NCBI RefSeq assembly: GCF_000092905.1
Contig: NC_014098.1
Location: 682,001 to 746,000, forward strand
Length of the DNA: 64,000 bases
Direction of reading: 5' to 3'
From: Kyrpidia tusciae DSM 2912
GTDB lineage: Bacteria > Bacillota > Bacilli > Kyrpidiales > Kyrpidiaceae
Shown here in pieces: positions 42,433 to 51,246 of the stretch (its first letter is position 1; every line of letters starts with the position of its first letter). The notes below the pieces were generated by a model. The model worked only from the letters and a program-made list of their open reading frames with translations. It ran no database searches and was not told where the DNA came from. Made by a program: the position numbers and the translations under genes.

Positions 42433-43446
42433 ATGACGGAAAAAGAAGAACTGACCCAGGAGCAACAGGAATTATTTGACGTTACGATCATCGGGGGAGG
42501 GCCCACCGGACTGTTTGCGGCATTTTATGCGGGCGTTAGGGACTTAAAGGTGAAGATTATCGACAGCTTGCCCCAGTTGGGCGGTCAGCTCGCGGAGTTG
42601 TATCCGGAAAAATATATTTATGATGTTGGAGGATTTCCCAAAGTCCGCGCCAAGGAATTGGTGGAGCGGCTGGTGGAGCAGGCGTTTCAATACCATCCCG
42701 AAGTCTGTTTAAATGAGCAGGTTCAGGATTTGCGGAAACGAGAGGACGGGGTGTTCGAGCTGCACACGGGGCAGCGGGTGCATCTCAGCCGGTCCGTGGT
42801 GATCACCGCCGGGATCGGCTCTTTCACCCCTCGCCCGTTGCCCGCGGAAGGGGCTTCGGCCTTTGAAGGGCGGGGAATCTACTATTATATTGATAATCTT
42901 GAAAGGTTTCGCGGTCTGTCGGTGTTGGTGATCGGCGGCGGGGATTCGGCGGTGGATTTTGCTTTGATGCTTCAGCCGGTGGCTTCCCGGGTGATCTTGA
43001 TCCATCGCCGGGACCAGTTCCGTGCCCACGAGGACAGTGTGAAAAAACTGTTTACTTCCGGCGTAGAAGTGAAGACATTTTACGAGCTGAAGAAGCTGCA
43101 CGGGGATGAAACGTTGACGGGAGCCACCATTGTTCACAATAAGACCGGCGAAACGGAATATGTGGAAGTTCAGGCGGTCGTCTCAGGACTCGGCTTTTCG
43201 GCTTCCCTCGGGCCGATCCTCAACTGGGGACTGGAGATGGAAGACAACGCCATTGTCGTGAACACCAAGATGGAGACCAATATTCCCGGCGTATACGCAG
43301 CCGGGGATATTGTCACGTATCCCGGAAAGCTCAAACTGATTGCCACGGGATTCGGGGAGGCGCCTACGGCAATCAACAACGCGAAGACCTATCTGGATCC
43401 CCGGGCAAAACTGTTCCCGGGACACAGCAGCAGCCGGAAAGAATAA
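42433..43446 (+). CDS. Ferredoxin-NADP(+) reductase, thioredoxin-reductase-like type (YumC)
   Basis: A 337-residue FAD/NADPH oxidoreductase that lacks the CxxC of thioredoxin reductase. It supplies or removes electrons from ferredoxin. FAD-binding GGGPTGLFAAFYAG, NADPH-binding GGGDSAVDFALML and the late FAD motif GVYAAGDIVTYPGK are visible. The tail is as in YumC. TATAAT (42389-42394) and GAGGAGG precede the ATG. It stands between a TsaD paralogue and folD and has no evident ferredoxin gene nearby. Confidence 0.9.
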   Translation: MTEKEELTQEQQELFDVTIIGGGPTGLFAAFYAGVRDLKVKIIDSLPQLGGQLAELYPEKYIYDVGGFPKVRAKELVERLVEQAFQYHPEVCLNEQVQDLRKREDGVFELHTGQRVHLSRSVVITAGIGSFTPRPLPAEGASAFEGRGIYYYIDNLERFRGLSVLVIGGGDSAVDFALMLQPVASRVILIHRRDQFRAHEDSVKKLFTSGVEVKTFYELKKLHGDETLTGATIVHNKTGETEYVEVQAVVSGLGFSASLGPILNWGLEMEDNAIVVNTKMETNIPGVYAAGDIVTYPGKLKLIATGFGEAPTAINNAKTYLDPRAKLFPGHSSSRKE

Positions 43447-43540
43447 GCTCCGTCCGAGAGAGAGGGAAGCGGAGCAAGGGCGCAGGATTGTTACTCGGGA
43501 CACGGATGAAAAGATCGGCGGGGCGAAGGAGGCGTGGGAC

Positions 43541-44398
43541 TTGTCGGCGCAGATTCTTGACGGGAAACAATTGGCAGCCGCCCTTCGCCAGGAGATTCGG
43601 CGGGATGTTGAGGAGTTGCGGGCCAGGTGGGGGATTGTGCCGGGGCTTGCCGTCCTCCTCGTGGGGGATGATCCGGCTTCCCAGAGTTATGTGCGGGGAA
43701 AACAAAAGGCGAGTACAGAAGTGGGGATCCACTCGGTGGTGGAACGCCTTCCCGCCGATCTATCGGAACGGACGCTCCTCGAGAGAATCGATCATTATAA
43801 CGAGGATCCGTCGATTCACGGGATTCTCGTGCAACTGCCGCTTCCGCCTCAGATAGCCGAGGATCGCGTGATCACGAGGATTTCGCCCACTAAAGATGTG
43901 GACGGATTTCACCCGTGGAATGTCGGGCGCTTGTACAGTGGAGGGGAAGGCTTTGTTCCCTGCACTCCGGCGGGGATCCTGGAGATGATCCGCCGAAACC
44001 GAATCGAAATCTCCGGTGCCCACGCGGTGGTGGTGGGGCGCAGTGGGATCGTCGGGAAACCCGTGGCCCAACTCCTCCTGCGGGAGAATGCAACAGTCAC
44101 GATCTGCCACTCAAAAACGAAAAATCTGGAGTTTTACACGAAGCAGGCGGACATTCTGGTGGCGGCCGTCGGCCGGCCGGGGTTGATCACGGCGGACATG
44201 ATCAAGCCAGGTGCTGCGGTGATCGACGTGGGAATCACCCGAGTGGACGGCCGCTTGGTGGGCGATGTCGATTTTGAGGCGGTTAAGGAGCGGGCGGGAT
44301 GGATTACACCGGTGCCCGGGGGCGTGGGCCCGATGACCATTGCGATGCTCCTTTACAACACGCTTTGGAGTGCAAAACGGATGGGGAATGTCCAATGA
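43541..44398 (+). CDS. folD: Bifunctional methylenetetrahydrofolate dehydrogenase/cyclohydrolase
   Basis: Interconverts methylene-, methenyl- and formyl-THF using NADP; supplies one-carbon units also linked to the gcv operon at 22.6 kb. The 285-residue protein starts at TTG 43541 (AAGGAGG 8 nt upstream), giving the standard N-terminus LSAQILDGKQLA. Motifs: SQSYVRGKQKA with catalytic Lys, ILVQLPLP, VVVGRSGIVGKPVA. The 94-bp gap from the reductase has no clear signal. The stop overlaps xseA by 4 nt. Confidence 0.94.
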   Translation: MSAQILDGKQLAAALRQEIRRDVEELRARWGIVPGLAVLLVGDDPASQSYVRGKQKASTEVGIHSVVERLPADLSERTLLERIDHYNEDPSIHGILVQLPLPPQIAEDRVITRISPTKDVDGFHPWNVGRLYSGGEGFVPCTPAGILEMIRRNRIEISGAHAVVVGRSGIVGKPVAQLLLRENATVTICHSKTKNLEFYTKQADILVAAVGRPGLITADMIKPGAAVIDVGITRVDGRLVGDVDFEAVKERAGWITPVPGGVGPMTIAMLLYNTLWSAKRMGNVQ

Positions 44399-45834
44399 CC
44401 GAAACCGGTGCCAAAGCCCTCACTGTTTCGGAATTGACCGCCTATGTCCGCGAGTTACTGGAACGGGACGAACTGCTTCAGGAAGTTTGGGTGATGGGCG
44501 AGATTTCGAATTTCACCCACCATTCCAGTGGGCATATGTATTTTTCTCTCAAGGACGCGGGAAGCCGGATTCGGGCGGTGATGTTTGCCAGCCGAAATCG
44601 CAAGCTGATTTTTCGGCCCGAGGAGGGCATGAAAGTCGTGGCCCGGGGGCGGGTGGCCGTCTTTGACCGGGACGGGACGTACCAATTGTATGTGGAAGAA
44701 ATGCAGCCCGAAGGGGTCGGCTCTCTGTACCTGGCGTTTTTGCAAACCCGGGATCGACTGCAAAAGGAAGGGTTATTCGATCGAGAGCGAAAAAGGCCCC
44801 TGCCGGCCTTCCCCCGGGTGGTGGGGGTGATCACCTCCACCGAGGGGGCGGCGATCCGGGACATCGCGACAACGTTGCGCAGGCGGTACCCTCTGGCCCG
44901 GGTGGTGATTTTCCCGGCGTTGGTGCAGGGCCCCGGGGCGCCCGCTTCTTTGGCGGAGGCACTGGCGACGGCCTGTGCCTACGGGGAGTTGGACGTGATT
45001 ATCATCGGCCGGGGAGGGGGCTCACCGGAGGAGTTGTGGGCCTTTAATGACGAGTCCTTGGCCCGGGCCATCGCCGCAGCCCCCGTTCCTGTCGTGTCGG
45101 CGGTCGGGCATGAGACCGATTTCACCATTGCCGATTACGTGGCGGATGTCCGGGCGCCGACCCCCACGGCGGCGGCAGAACTCGTGGCTCCCCACGTGCT
45201 TGAGTTGCGCCGGCGGGTGGAGGAAGCTCGGAGGGCGTTGGTGGATGCCCTGGTGCGGCGGGTGCAGGGCGATCGTCAACGGTTGGAACACCTGTTGGGG
45301 CGACCCGGCCTGCGCCGGCCGGAGCAGTGGATTCAATGGCGCCGACAAACGGTGGACGGTTTACACACCCGACTCGGTCAGGCGGCGTGGAAATCGGTTT
45401 TCCGAAGGAAGGAAGCTTTGATCCGCTTGACGGATATCCTCGGCCGACACAGTCCCAAGGAACAGATTCAGCGGTCCCAAAACCGGTTGGAAACGCAAAA
45501 ACAGAAGCTTCAGTTTGCCGTGTGGACCGGATGGCAGAGGGCGGTTCATCGGTTCGAGCGGCAGGTGGACAAGCTGGAGGCCTTGAGCCCTTTGGCGGTC
45601 ATGCGCCGGGGATGGAGTTTGGTATACCGACCGGATCGCAGGGAGTTGGTTCGGAACATTTCCCAGCTTGCCCCCGGAGACAACGTCCATGTGCGGCTGA
45701 CAGGGGGGTGGGCGGACTGTCAAGTCTGGGGTATCGAGGAGGGGTCTGAAGATGGCGGAGGAGCGACAACCGCTAAAGAAGGAAGTGCCCCAAAGCGGGG
45801 GCGAGGCGGGACCCGAGGAACCGGCCAGTTTTGA
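44395..45834 (+). CDS. xseA: Exodeoxyribonuclease VII large subunit
   Basis: ssDNA exonuclease subunit with OB-fold N-terminus (VWVMGEISNFTHHSSGHMYFSLKD) and the conserved central region GVITSTEGAAIRDI, RGGGSPEELWAFND and VSAVGHETDFTIAD. The C-terminal region after about residue 270 is coiled-coil. The 479-residue length is slightly longer than in B. subtilis, with a Gly/Lys/Arg-rich tail reading into xseB. The ATG at 44395 overlaps folD's stop. It overlaps xseB by 83 nt. Confidence 0.94.
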   Translation: MTETGAKALTVSELTAYVRELLERDELLQEVWVMGEISNFTHHSSGHMYFSLKDAGSRIRAVMFASRNRKLIFRPEEGMKVVARGRVAVFDRDGTYQLYVEEMQPEGVGSLYLAFLQTRDRLQKEGLFDRERKRPLPAFPRVVGVITSTEGAAIRDIATTLRRRYPLARVVIFPALVQGPGAPASLAEALATACAYGELDVIIIGRGGGSPEELWAFNDESLARAIAAAPVPVVSAVGHETDFTIADYVADVRAPTPTAAAELVAPHVLELRRRVEEARRALVDALVRRVQGDRQRLEHLLGRPGLRRPEQWIQWRRQTVDGLHTRLGQAAWKSVFRRKEALIRLTDILGRHSPKEQIQRSQNRLETQKQKLQFAVWTGWQRAVHRFERQVDKLEALSPLAVMRRGWSLVYRPDRRELVRNISQLAPGDNVHVRLTGGWADCQVWGIEEGSEDGGGATTAKEGSAPKRGRGGTRGTGQF

Positions 45835-46054
45835 AGATGCGATGGAGCGGCTGGAACAGGTGGTGCGGGAGTTGGAGAGCGGAGAACTGTCTTTGGAACG
45901 GTCGATCGTACGGTTTCAGGAAGGCATGATGTTGGCCAAGTGGTGCCGGGACCAGCTGGATCAGGCGGAGCAGCGAATCGAAGTGGTCTTGCAACAGGAG
46001 GGCGGGGGATGGGAAAGCCGTCCCTTTGAACCCCGGCCCGGGGAGGATGAGTGA
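45752..46054 (+). CDS. xseB: Exodeoxyribonuclease VII small subunit
   Basis: A 100-residue protein whose residues 26-80 carry the XseB core SFEDAMERLEQVVRELESGELSLERSIVRFQEGM. It forms a multimeric complex with XseA, degrading ssDNA. The ATG with GGAGG nearby lies within xseA. N- and C-terminal extensions are acidic. It overlaps ispA by 8 nt. Confidence 0.93.
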   Translation: MAEERQPLKKEVPQSGGEAGPEEPASFEDAMERLEQVVRELESGELSLERSIVRFQEGMMLAKWCRDQLDQAEQRIEVVLQQEGGGWESRPFEPRPGEDE

Positions 46055-46949
46055 TCGCCCAGTGGAACGAGAGCTTCGGGAATTCTGGGAGGCGGGCGCC
46101 CGGGCGGTAGATGATGCCCTGGATGCCCTGATCCCACCCGGGAAAGGGGCCGGGCGGCTGCACGAGGCGATGCGCTACAGTCTTTTTGCCGGCGGGAAGC
46201 GGCTTCGGCCTCTGCTCGCCATGGCTGCTTGCGAAGGGGCGGGAGGCAGCCTGCGGGAGGCTCTGCCGGCGGCTTGTGCCCTGGAACTGGTGCATACGTA
46301 TTCATTGATTCACGATGACCTTCCGGCCATGGACGACGATGATTATCGCCGGGGCAGGCCGACGAACCACCGGGTGTTTGGCGAAGCTATGGCGGTACTC
46401 GCGGGGGACGCGCTGCTGACCCTCGCTTTTGGCGTTCTCGCCAAAGCTCCGCTGCCCGCGACAACCCGGATCCGGCTGGTGGATGAGTTGGCGGAGGCTT
46501 CGGGAAAGGACGGAATGGTCGGGGGTCAGGCGCTGGATATCGAAGCCACGGGCGCCGACGGCCAGCCGGACCCCGAACTTTTGCGAGACCTGCATCGCAA
46601 AAAAACGGGGGCGCTCATCATCGCCTCTCTCCGCATGGGAGGATTGTGTGCCGGAGCTGACGAGTCGCTTCTGGATCGTTTGTCAGCCTACGGGCAGGCT
46701 GTGGGGCTCGCGTATCAGATCGTGGACGACCTCCTGGATGTGGGTGGGGATGCCCGACGGATCGGCAAGGCCGTGGGGCGGGATGCGGCGCTGAACAAAC
46801 TGACCTGGCCAGGGGTGTACGGAGTGGATCGGTCCCGGGAGGACGTGCGGCGATTGACCAAGGAAGCCATCGCCCATCTCCATGGGTTGCCAGGGGATAC
46901 CCGCCACCTCGCTGATTTGGCAAGGTATTTGGCCGACCGGGACCGGTGA
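46047..46949 (+). CDS. ispA: Farnesyl diphosphate synthase (geranyltranstransferase)
   Basis: Short-chain trans-prenyltransferase joining IPP and DMAPP to FPP. The 300-residue protein has FARM region HDDLPAMDDDDYRRGRPT, SARM region YQIVDDLLD, and GGKRLRPLL. ATG 46047 has GGGAGG upstream and a TGA/ATG overlap with xseB. It works with dxs, the next gene (MEP pathway), though dxs has its own promoter. Confidence 0.93.
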   Translation: MSDRPVERELREFWEAGARAVDDALDALIPPGKGAGRLHEAMRYSLFAGGKRLRPLLAMAACEGAGGSLREALPAACALELVHTYSLIHDDLPAMDDDDYRRGRPTNHRVFGEAMAVLAGDALLTLAFGVLAKAPLPATTRIRLVDELAEASGKDGMVGGQALDIEATGADGQPDPELLRDLHRKKTGALIIASLRMGGLCAGADESLLDRLSAYGQAVGLAYQIVDDLLDVGGDARRIGKAVGRDAALNKLTWPGVYGVDRSREDVRRLTKEAIAHLHGLPGDTRHLADLARYLADRDR

Positions 46950-47025
46950 GGGAAGGGCCAAGTGGATCCGCGGCCCTGAGGAAGAGTCTGCCGGCGGGTG
47001 GGACGGCACGTTGGGAAACGGTTCA

Positions 47026-47054
47026 TTGAGACGCCCGGTTCGGCGTGCTATAAT
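47026..47054 (+). promoter_or_regulatory. SigA promoter of dxs
   Basis: TTGAGA (47026-47031), a 17-nt spacer and TATAAT (47049-47054) with extended TGC, about 50 nt before dxs. One of the best SigA matches in the window. Confidence 0.85.
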
Positions 47055-47102
47055 GCTGTCAGTTTTATGGGGTTTTGATCTTCGGGAAAGAAGGCGGTCT
47101 CT

Positions 47103-49049
47103 GTGTTGTTGGACCGTGTGAACGGCCCGGCCGATCTCAAGGCGATGTCTCTGGCGGAACTCCGGCAGTTGGCGGCGGAGATACGCCGGTTTCTGATTCA
47201 ACAACTCTCGGTGACCGGGGGGCACTTCGGCCCGAATCTCGGCGTGGTGGAGCTGACCCTCGCGTTGCACCGGGTTTTTGACAGCCCCCGGGACAAGATC
47301 ATCTGGGACGTCGGGCACCAAGCGTACGTGCACAAGATTATCACCGGACGAAAAGAACGCTTCTCCACCCTGCGTCAATTCGGTGGACTGGCTGGCTTCC
47401 CCAAGCGCTCGGAAAGCCCCCACGACGCTTTTGGCACGGGTCACGCTTCGACGTCCATTTCCGCGGCCCTCGGGATGGCGGTGGCCAGGGATCTCAAGGG
47501 CGAGTCCCATCATGTGGTGGCTGTGATCGGCGACGGGGCCATGACCGGCGGCATGGCTTTTGAGGCGCTGAATCATGCCGGACACCTCGGGAAGCGCCTC
47601 ATCGTCGTACTCAACGACAACGAGATGTCCATCGCGGAAAACGTTGGGGCGATGGCGGATTATTTGGCCAAACTGCGCACGGACCGGACCTATGCCAAGA
47701 TGAAAAATGAAGTGGAGCATCTGCTGAAGCGCATTCCTTCCATCGGCGGCAAGGTGGCCCGGACGTTGGAGCGGGCGAAGGACAGTGTGAAATATTTTTG
47801 GGTGCCCGGGATGCTGTTTGAAGAGCTCGGCTTCACCTACTTTGGTCCGGTGGATGGCCACAATTTCACCGCTCTCACCACCATGTTGGAACGGGTCAAA
47901 GAATGCCCGGACCCCGTATTGCTGCACGTGGTTACTCAAAAGGGCAAGGGGTATGGTCGGGCTGAGCGGGCGCCGGACAAACTCCACAGCGTCACTCCGT
48001 TTAACCCCGAAACGGGCAAGGCGGAAAAAAGCTCTTCTTCCTCAGCACCCAGTTATACGGATGTTTTCGGGAATGCCATTGTGGAATTGGCGGAGCGAGA
48101 TCCCCGCATCGTGGCCATCACCGCGGCCATGCCGGGGGGGACGGGTTTAACGAAGTTTGCCCGGCGTTTCCCGGACCGCTTTTTCGATGTCGGCATTGCG
48201 GAGCAGCACGCGGCGACGTTGTCCGCGGGATTGGCTGCCGCCGGGATGCGGCCTGTATTCGCGGTGTATTCCACATTTTTGCAGCGGGCTTATGACCAAG
48301 TGATTCACGATATTTGTATTCAAAATCTCCCGGTGGTTTTTGCGGTGGATCGGGCGGGGTTGGTCGGAGCGGACGGGGAGACCCACCAGGGCGCATTCGA
48401 CGTGGCCTACCTCCGGACGGTGCCGAACATGACGATCATGATGCCCAAAGATGAGAATGAGCTGCGCCAGATGCTGTATACGGCCCTCCAACTGCCGGGA
48501 CCGGTGGCGGTGCGGTATCCCCGGGGTGCAGCCCGGGGTGTCCCTCTGGATAAAGAGTGGCATGCCATTGCTATCGGTTCCTGGGAAGTGATTCGCCAAG
48601 GGGTTTCCCCGGTGGCGGTGGTGGCGATGGGACCGATGGTGGCCTTAGCCGAAGAGGCGGCGGATCGCCTGGCCGAGGAAGGCGTTGATCCCATGATCAT
48701 CAACGCGCGATTTGTGAAACCGTTAGACGGGGATCTCCTCCTTCGCCTGGTCGGGGAGGGGTGGGCACTGGTGACGGTGGAGGAGACGGCCCTCGCAGGG
48801 GGGGTGGGCTCTGCGGTGCTGGAATGGCTGGCTGCCCACGGTCTCCATGGGGTCCCGGTGCGGTGTTTGGGGCTTCCCGACCAGTTTATCCCACACGGCG
48901 GACGGGGGGAGTTGCTCCGGGCCGTGGGTTTGACGGCAGAGGGAGTTGCGGATGCGGTGAAAGATGTTCTTCGGGCTGGCAGGGTGCCCCGGGCGGCGGC
49001 TCATTCCCCGGAAGGTTCGGATTTGCGCCTGGGCCAGGGCCGCCGTTAA
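47103..49049 (+). CDS. dxs: 1-Deoxy-D-xylulose-5-phosphate synthase
   Basis: Thiamine-diphosphate enzyme joining pyruvate and glyceraldehyde-3-P, the entry to the MEP isoprenoid pathway. The 648-residue protein has [13 protein letters not shown], the TPP-Mg motif [15 protein letters not shown], and the transketolase pyrimidine domain with [33 protein letters not shown] lies near the end. Starts at GTG 47103. It leads an operon with tlyA, nadK, argR and recN, all within short gaps. Confidence 0.95.
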   Translation: MLLDRVNGPADLKAMSLAELRQLAAEIRRFLIQQLSVTGGHFGPNLGVVELTLALHRVFDSPRDKIIWDVGHQAYVHKIITGRKERFSTLRQFGGLAGFPKRSESPHDAFGTGHASTSISAALGMAVARDLKGESHHVVAVIGDGAMTGGMAFEALNHAGHLGKRLIVVLNDNEMSIAENVGAMADYLAKLRTDRTYAKMKNEVEHLLKRIPSIGGKVARTLERAKDSVKYFWVPGMLFEELGFTYFGPVDGHNFTALTTMLERVKECPDPVLLHVVTQKGKGYGRAERAPDKLHSVTPFNPETGKAEKSSSSSAPSYTDVFGNAIVELAERDPRIVAITAAMPGGTGLTKFARRFPDRFFDVGIAEQHAATLSAGLAAAGMRPVFAVYSTFLQRAYDQVIHDICIQNLPVVFAVDRAGLVGADGETHQGAFDVAYLRTVPNMTIMMPKDENELRQMLYTALQLPGPVAVRYPRGAARGVPLDKEWHAIAIGSWEVIRQGVSPVAVVAMGPMVALAEEAADRLAEEGVDPMIINARFVKPLDGDLLLRLVGEGWALVTVEETALAGGVGSAVLEWLAAHGLHGVPVRCLGLPDQFIPHGGRGELLRAVGLTAEGVADAVKDVLRAGRVPRAAAHSPEGSDLRLGQGRR

Positions 49050-49061
49050 AGGAGGAGTGCG

Positions 49062-49910
49062 ATGTCGGATCGGGAAAGGGTGGATGTACTGCTCGTTCAA
49101 CGGGGGCTGTTCCCCAGTCGCGAAAAGGCCCGGGCGGCGATTATGGCCGGACGGGTCTTTTCCCGAGGGCGGCGGATCGACAAGGCGGGGACCCCCGTCG
49201 GTCGGGATGAGCCGCTGGAGGTGCGGGGGGAAGACCATCCTTTCGTGGGCCGGGGCGGATTGAAGTTGGAGAAGGCGTTCCAGAAGTTTCCTATTTCTGT
49301 GGAGGGCCGGGTCGTACTGGATATCGGGGCCTCTACCGGGGGGTTTACCGACTGCTTGCTCCGCCACGGGGCCAGGGCGGTGTATGCCGTCGATGTGGGA
49401 TACGGCCAACTGGACTGGCGACTGCGCAACGATGACCGCGTGATTCCGGTCGAACGGACGAACGCCCGCTATTTGAAGCGAGCGGACCTCCCTGGGCCCG
49501 ATCCTGACCAGGCGGTCATGGACGTTTCGTTCATTTCCGTTCGGCTGATCCTTCCGGTTTTATCGAAGCTTCTCCCGGACGGGGCTGATGTGATCACTTT
49601 GGTGAAACCTCAGTTTGAAGCGGGAAGAGAATCGGTGGGGCGTGGCGGCATTGTCCGGGACCCGGCGGTGCACCGACGGGTTTTGCGGGAAGTGATGGAG
49701 GCGGCAGGAAACGACGGATTCGAGGTGAAAGGATTGACATTCTCGCCGATCACCGGAGGGGATGGAAACATCGAATTTCTCCTATATCTGCGGCGAAAGT
49801 CGGAGGACGGTCTGCCAGATGGGAGGTGGCGGGAGGAGATTCCGGTGGTGGTGGAGGAAGCGCATCGGGTCCTGGGTCAAATCCGCCCAAAGGAGGGGGA
49901 CCGGAGCTGA
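49062..49910 (+). CDS. TlyA/YqxC family rRNA methyltransferase (hemolysin-like)
   Basis: 2'-O-ribose methyltransferase candidate. The 282-residue protein has an S4 RNA-binding domain (DVLLVQRGLFPSREKARAAI) followed by an FtsJ-like methyltransferase with SAM-binding VLDIGASTGGFTDCLL, AVDVGYGQLDW and VMDVSFISVRLILP. Such proteins modify 16S/23S rRNA in mycobacteria; the haemolysin name is historical. It lies 12 bp after dxs and its TGA overlaps the nadK ATG. Confidence 0.9.
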   Translation: MSDRERVDVLLVQRGLFPSREKARAAIMAGRVFSRGRRIDKAGTPVGRDEPLEVRGEDHPFVGRGGLKLEKAFQKFPISVEGRVVLDIGASTGGFTDCLLRHGARAVYAVDVGYGQLDWRLRNDDRVIPVERTNARYLKRADLPGPDPDQAVMDVSFISVRLILPVLSKLLPDGADVITLVKPQFEAGRESVGRGGIVRDPAVHRRVLREVMEAAGNDGFEVKGLTFSPITGGDGNIEFLLYLRRKSEDGLPDGRWREEIPVVVEEAHRVLGQIRPKEGDRS

Positions 49911-50770
49911 TGCAATCGGTGGGTTTGGTGGTGAATTTGGACAAACCCCGGGCGGCGGAGATCGCCGACACACTTGTTCAGTGCATCCATGCCCGGGGGC
50001 GGGATGCCGTCTTGGATCCCAAGGCCGCCGAAGCCGTGCGGCGGCCGGACCTGGGGTTGGCGCTGGAGGCATTCCCGGGACGGGTAGACGTGGTGTTCAT
50101 TCTCGGCGGCGATGGCACGTTTCTCGGGTACGCCCGGCGGTTTGCCCCTTTTGGCCTGCCACTCCTGGGTTTTAACCTCGGCCACCTCGGTTTTCTGTCC
50201 GAGGCGGAACCCGAGGATCTCGACCAAGCGGTGGACCGGGTGGTGCACGGCGACTACGAGCTCGAGCATCGAATGATGATCGAGGCGGACGTGCGCCGGG
50301 GCGGGTTGACGGTTCACCACTTCTTGGCCCTGAACGACATCACGGTGGGCAAGGGTGCCCTCGGTCGCATGGCTTCCCTGCGGGTCGAAGTGGATGGCCA
50401 ATATGTGGATCAGTACGCGGGGGATGGGCTGATCGTTTCTACCCCCACGGGATCCACCGCCTACTCCCTTTCGTGTGGAGGTCCGATTGTGGCTCCCCAG
50501 GCCGAGGTGATGCTTTTGACCCCGATTTGTCCTCACACCCTGAGCACCCGTCCGATGATCGTTCCTGCCGATCGCAAGGTGCGAATTGAGGCCCGGGCGA
50601 ACCACCAGGATCTGGGTCTCTCTGCGGACGGTCAAGTGTCGGTGCGCCTGCGGGTCGGGGATGAGGTTCTTGTGCAAAGATCGGCTCATTTCGCAACCCT
50701 GATTAAATGGCGGGAACGGCAATTCTTTGACGTCCTGCGCCAGAAGCTTCGGGGAGTGGAGGCGCAGTGA
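49910..50770 (+). CDS. nadK: NAD kinase
   Basis: Makes NADP from NAD using ATP or polyphosphate. The 286-residue protein has the GGDGTFLG motif, GFNLGHLGFLSEAE, the NAD-contact segment LNDITVGKG, and the glycine-rich TPTGSTAYSLSCGGPI. The AAAGGAGGGGG ribosome site lies 10 nt before the ATG at 49910, which overlaps the upstream stop; a longer frame upstream is a shadow over tlyA. The arrangement tlyA-nadK-argR-recN is common in Firmicutes other than B. subtilis. Confidence 0.94.
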   Translation: MQSVGLVVNLDKPRAAEIADTLVQCIHARGRDAVLDPKAAEAVRRPDLGLALEAFPGRVDVVFILGGDGTFLGYARRFAPFGLPLLGFNLGHLGFLSEAEPEDLDQAVDRVVHGDYELEHRMMIEADVRRGGLTVHHFLALNDITVGKGALGRMASLRVEVDGQYVDQYAGDGLIVSTPTGSTAYSLSCGGPIVAPQAEVMLLTPICPHTLSTRPMIVPADRKVRIEARANHQDLGLSADGQVSVRLRVGDEVLVQRSAHFATLIKWRERQFFDVLRQKLRGVEAQ

Positions 50771-51216
50771 TGAAAAATAAACGTTTGACGCACATTCGGG
50801 AGTTGGTGGCCGCCCGCTCCATCGAAACTCAGGAAGAACTGGTCCAAGCTTTGCGTGAAAGCGGGTTTCAGGTCACCCAGGCCACGGTATCCAGGGATAT
50901 CAAAGAACTCCAACTGATCAAAGTTCCCACAGCCGATGGTCGGTACGTCTATGCGTTGCCGCCGGAACCGTCGGTGAACAACGAAGCCCGACTTCAGCGG
51001 ATGCTGCCGGAGAGTTTCGTGTCCCTGGACCGGGCCGAGAACCTTATCGTGATGAAAACGCTTCCCGGGAATGCCCATGCTGTGGCCGCCCTGGTGGATG
51101 CGGTGGGATGGTCGGAGATTATGGGAACCATCGCCGGGGACGATACCATTCTGGTCATCTGCCGCTCCGCTGTACAGGCCGCGGCCGTCGAAGAACGATT
51201 CCGTCAGATGGTGTGA
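50770..51216 (+). CDS. argR: Arginine repressor ArgR/AhrC
   Basis: Hexameric arginine-dependent regulator of arginine synthesis and catabolism. The 148-residue protein has winged-helix SIETQEELVQALRESGFQ and the DNA-contact motif ATVSRDIKEL. The C-terminal arginine-binding domain has PGNAHAVAALVDAVGWSEIMGTIAGDDTI. It begins at ATG 50770, or at GTG one codon earlier in overlap with nadK. No ARG box was noted in this window. Confidence 0.94.
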   Translation: MKNKRLTHIRELVAARSIETQEELVQALRESGFQVTQATVSRDIKELQLIKVPTADGRYVYALPPEPSVNNEARLQRMLPESFVSLDRAENLIVMKTLPGNAHAVAALVDAVGWSEIMGTIAGDDTILVICRSAVQAAAVEERFRQMV

Positions 51217-51246
51217 CACCGCACTGCGAAAGGGGCGTGGGACGCT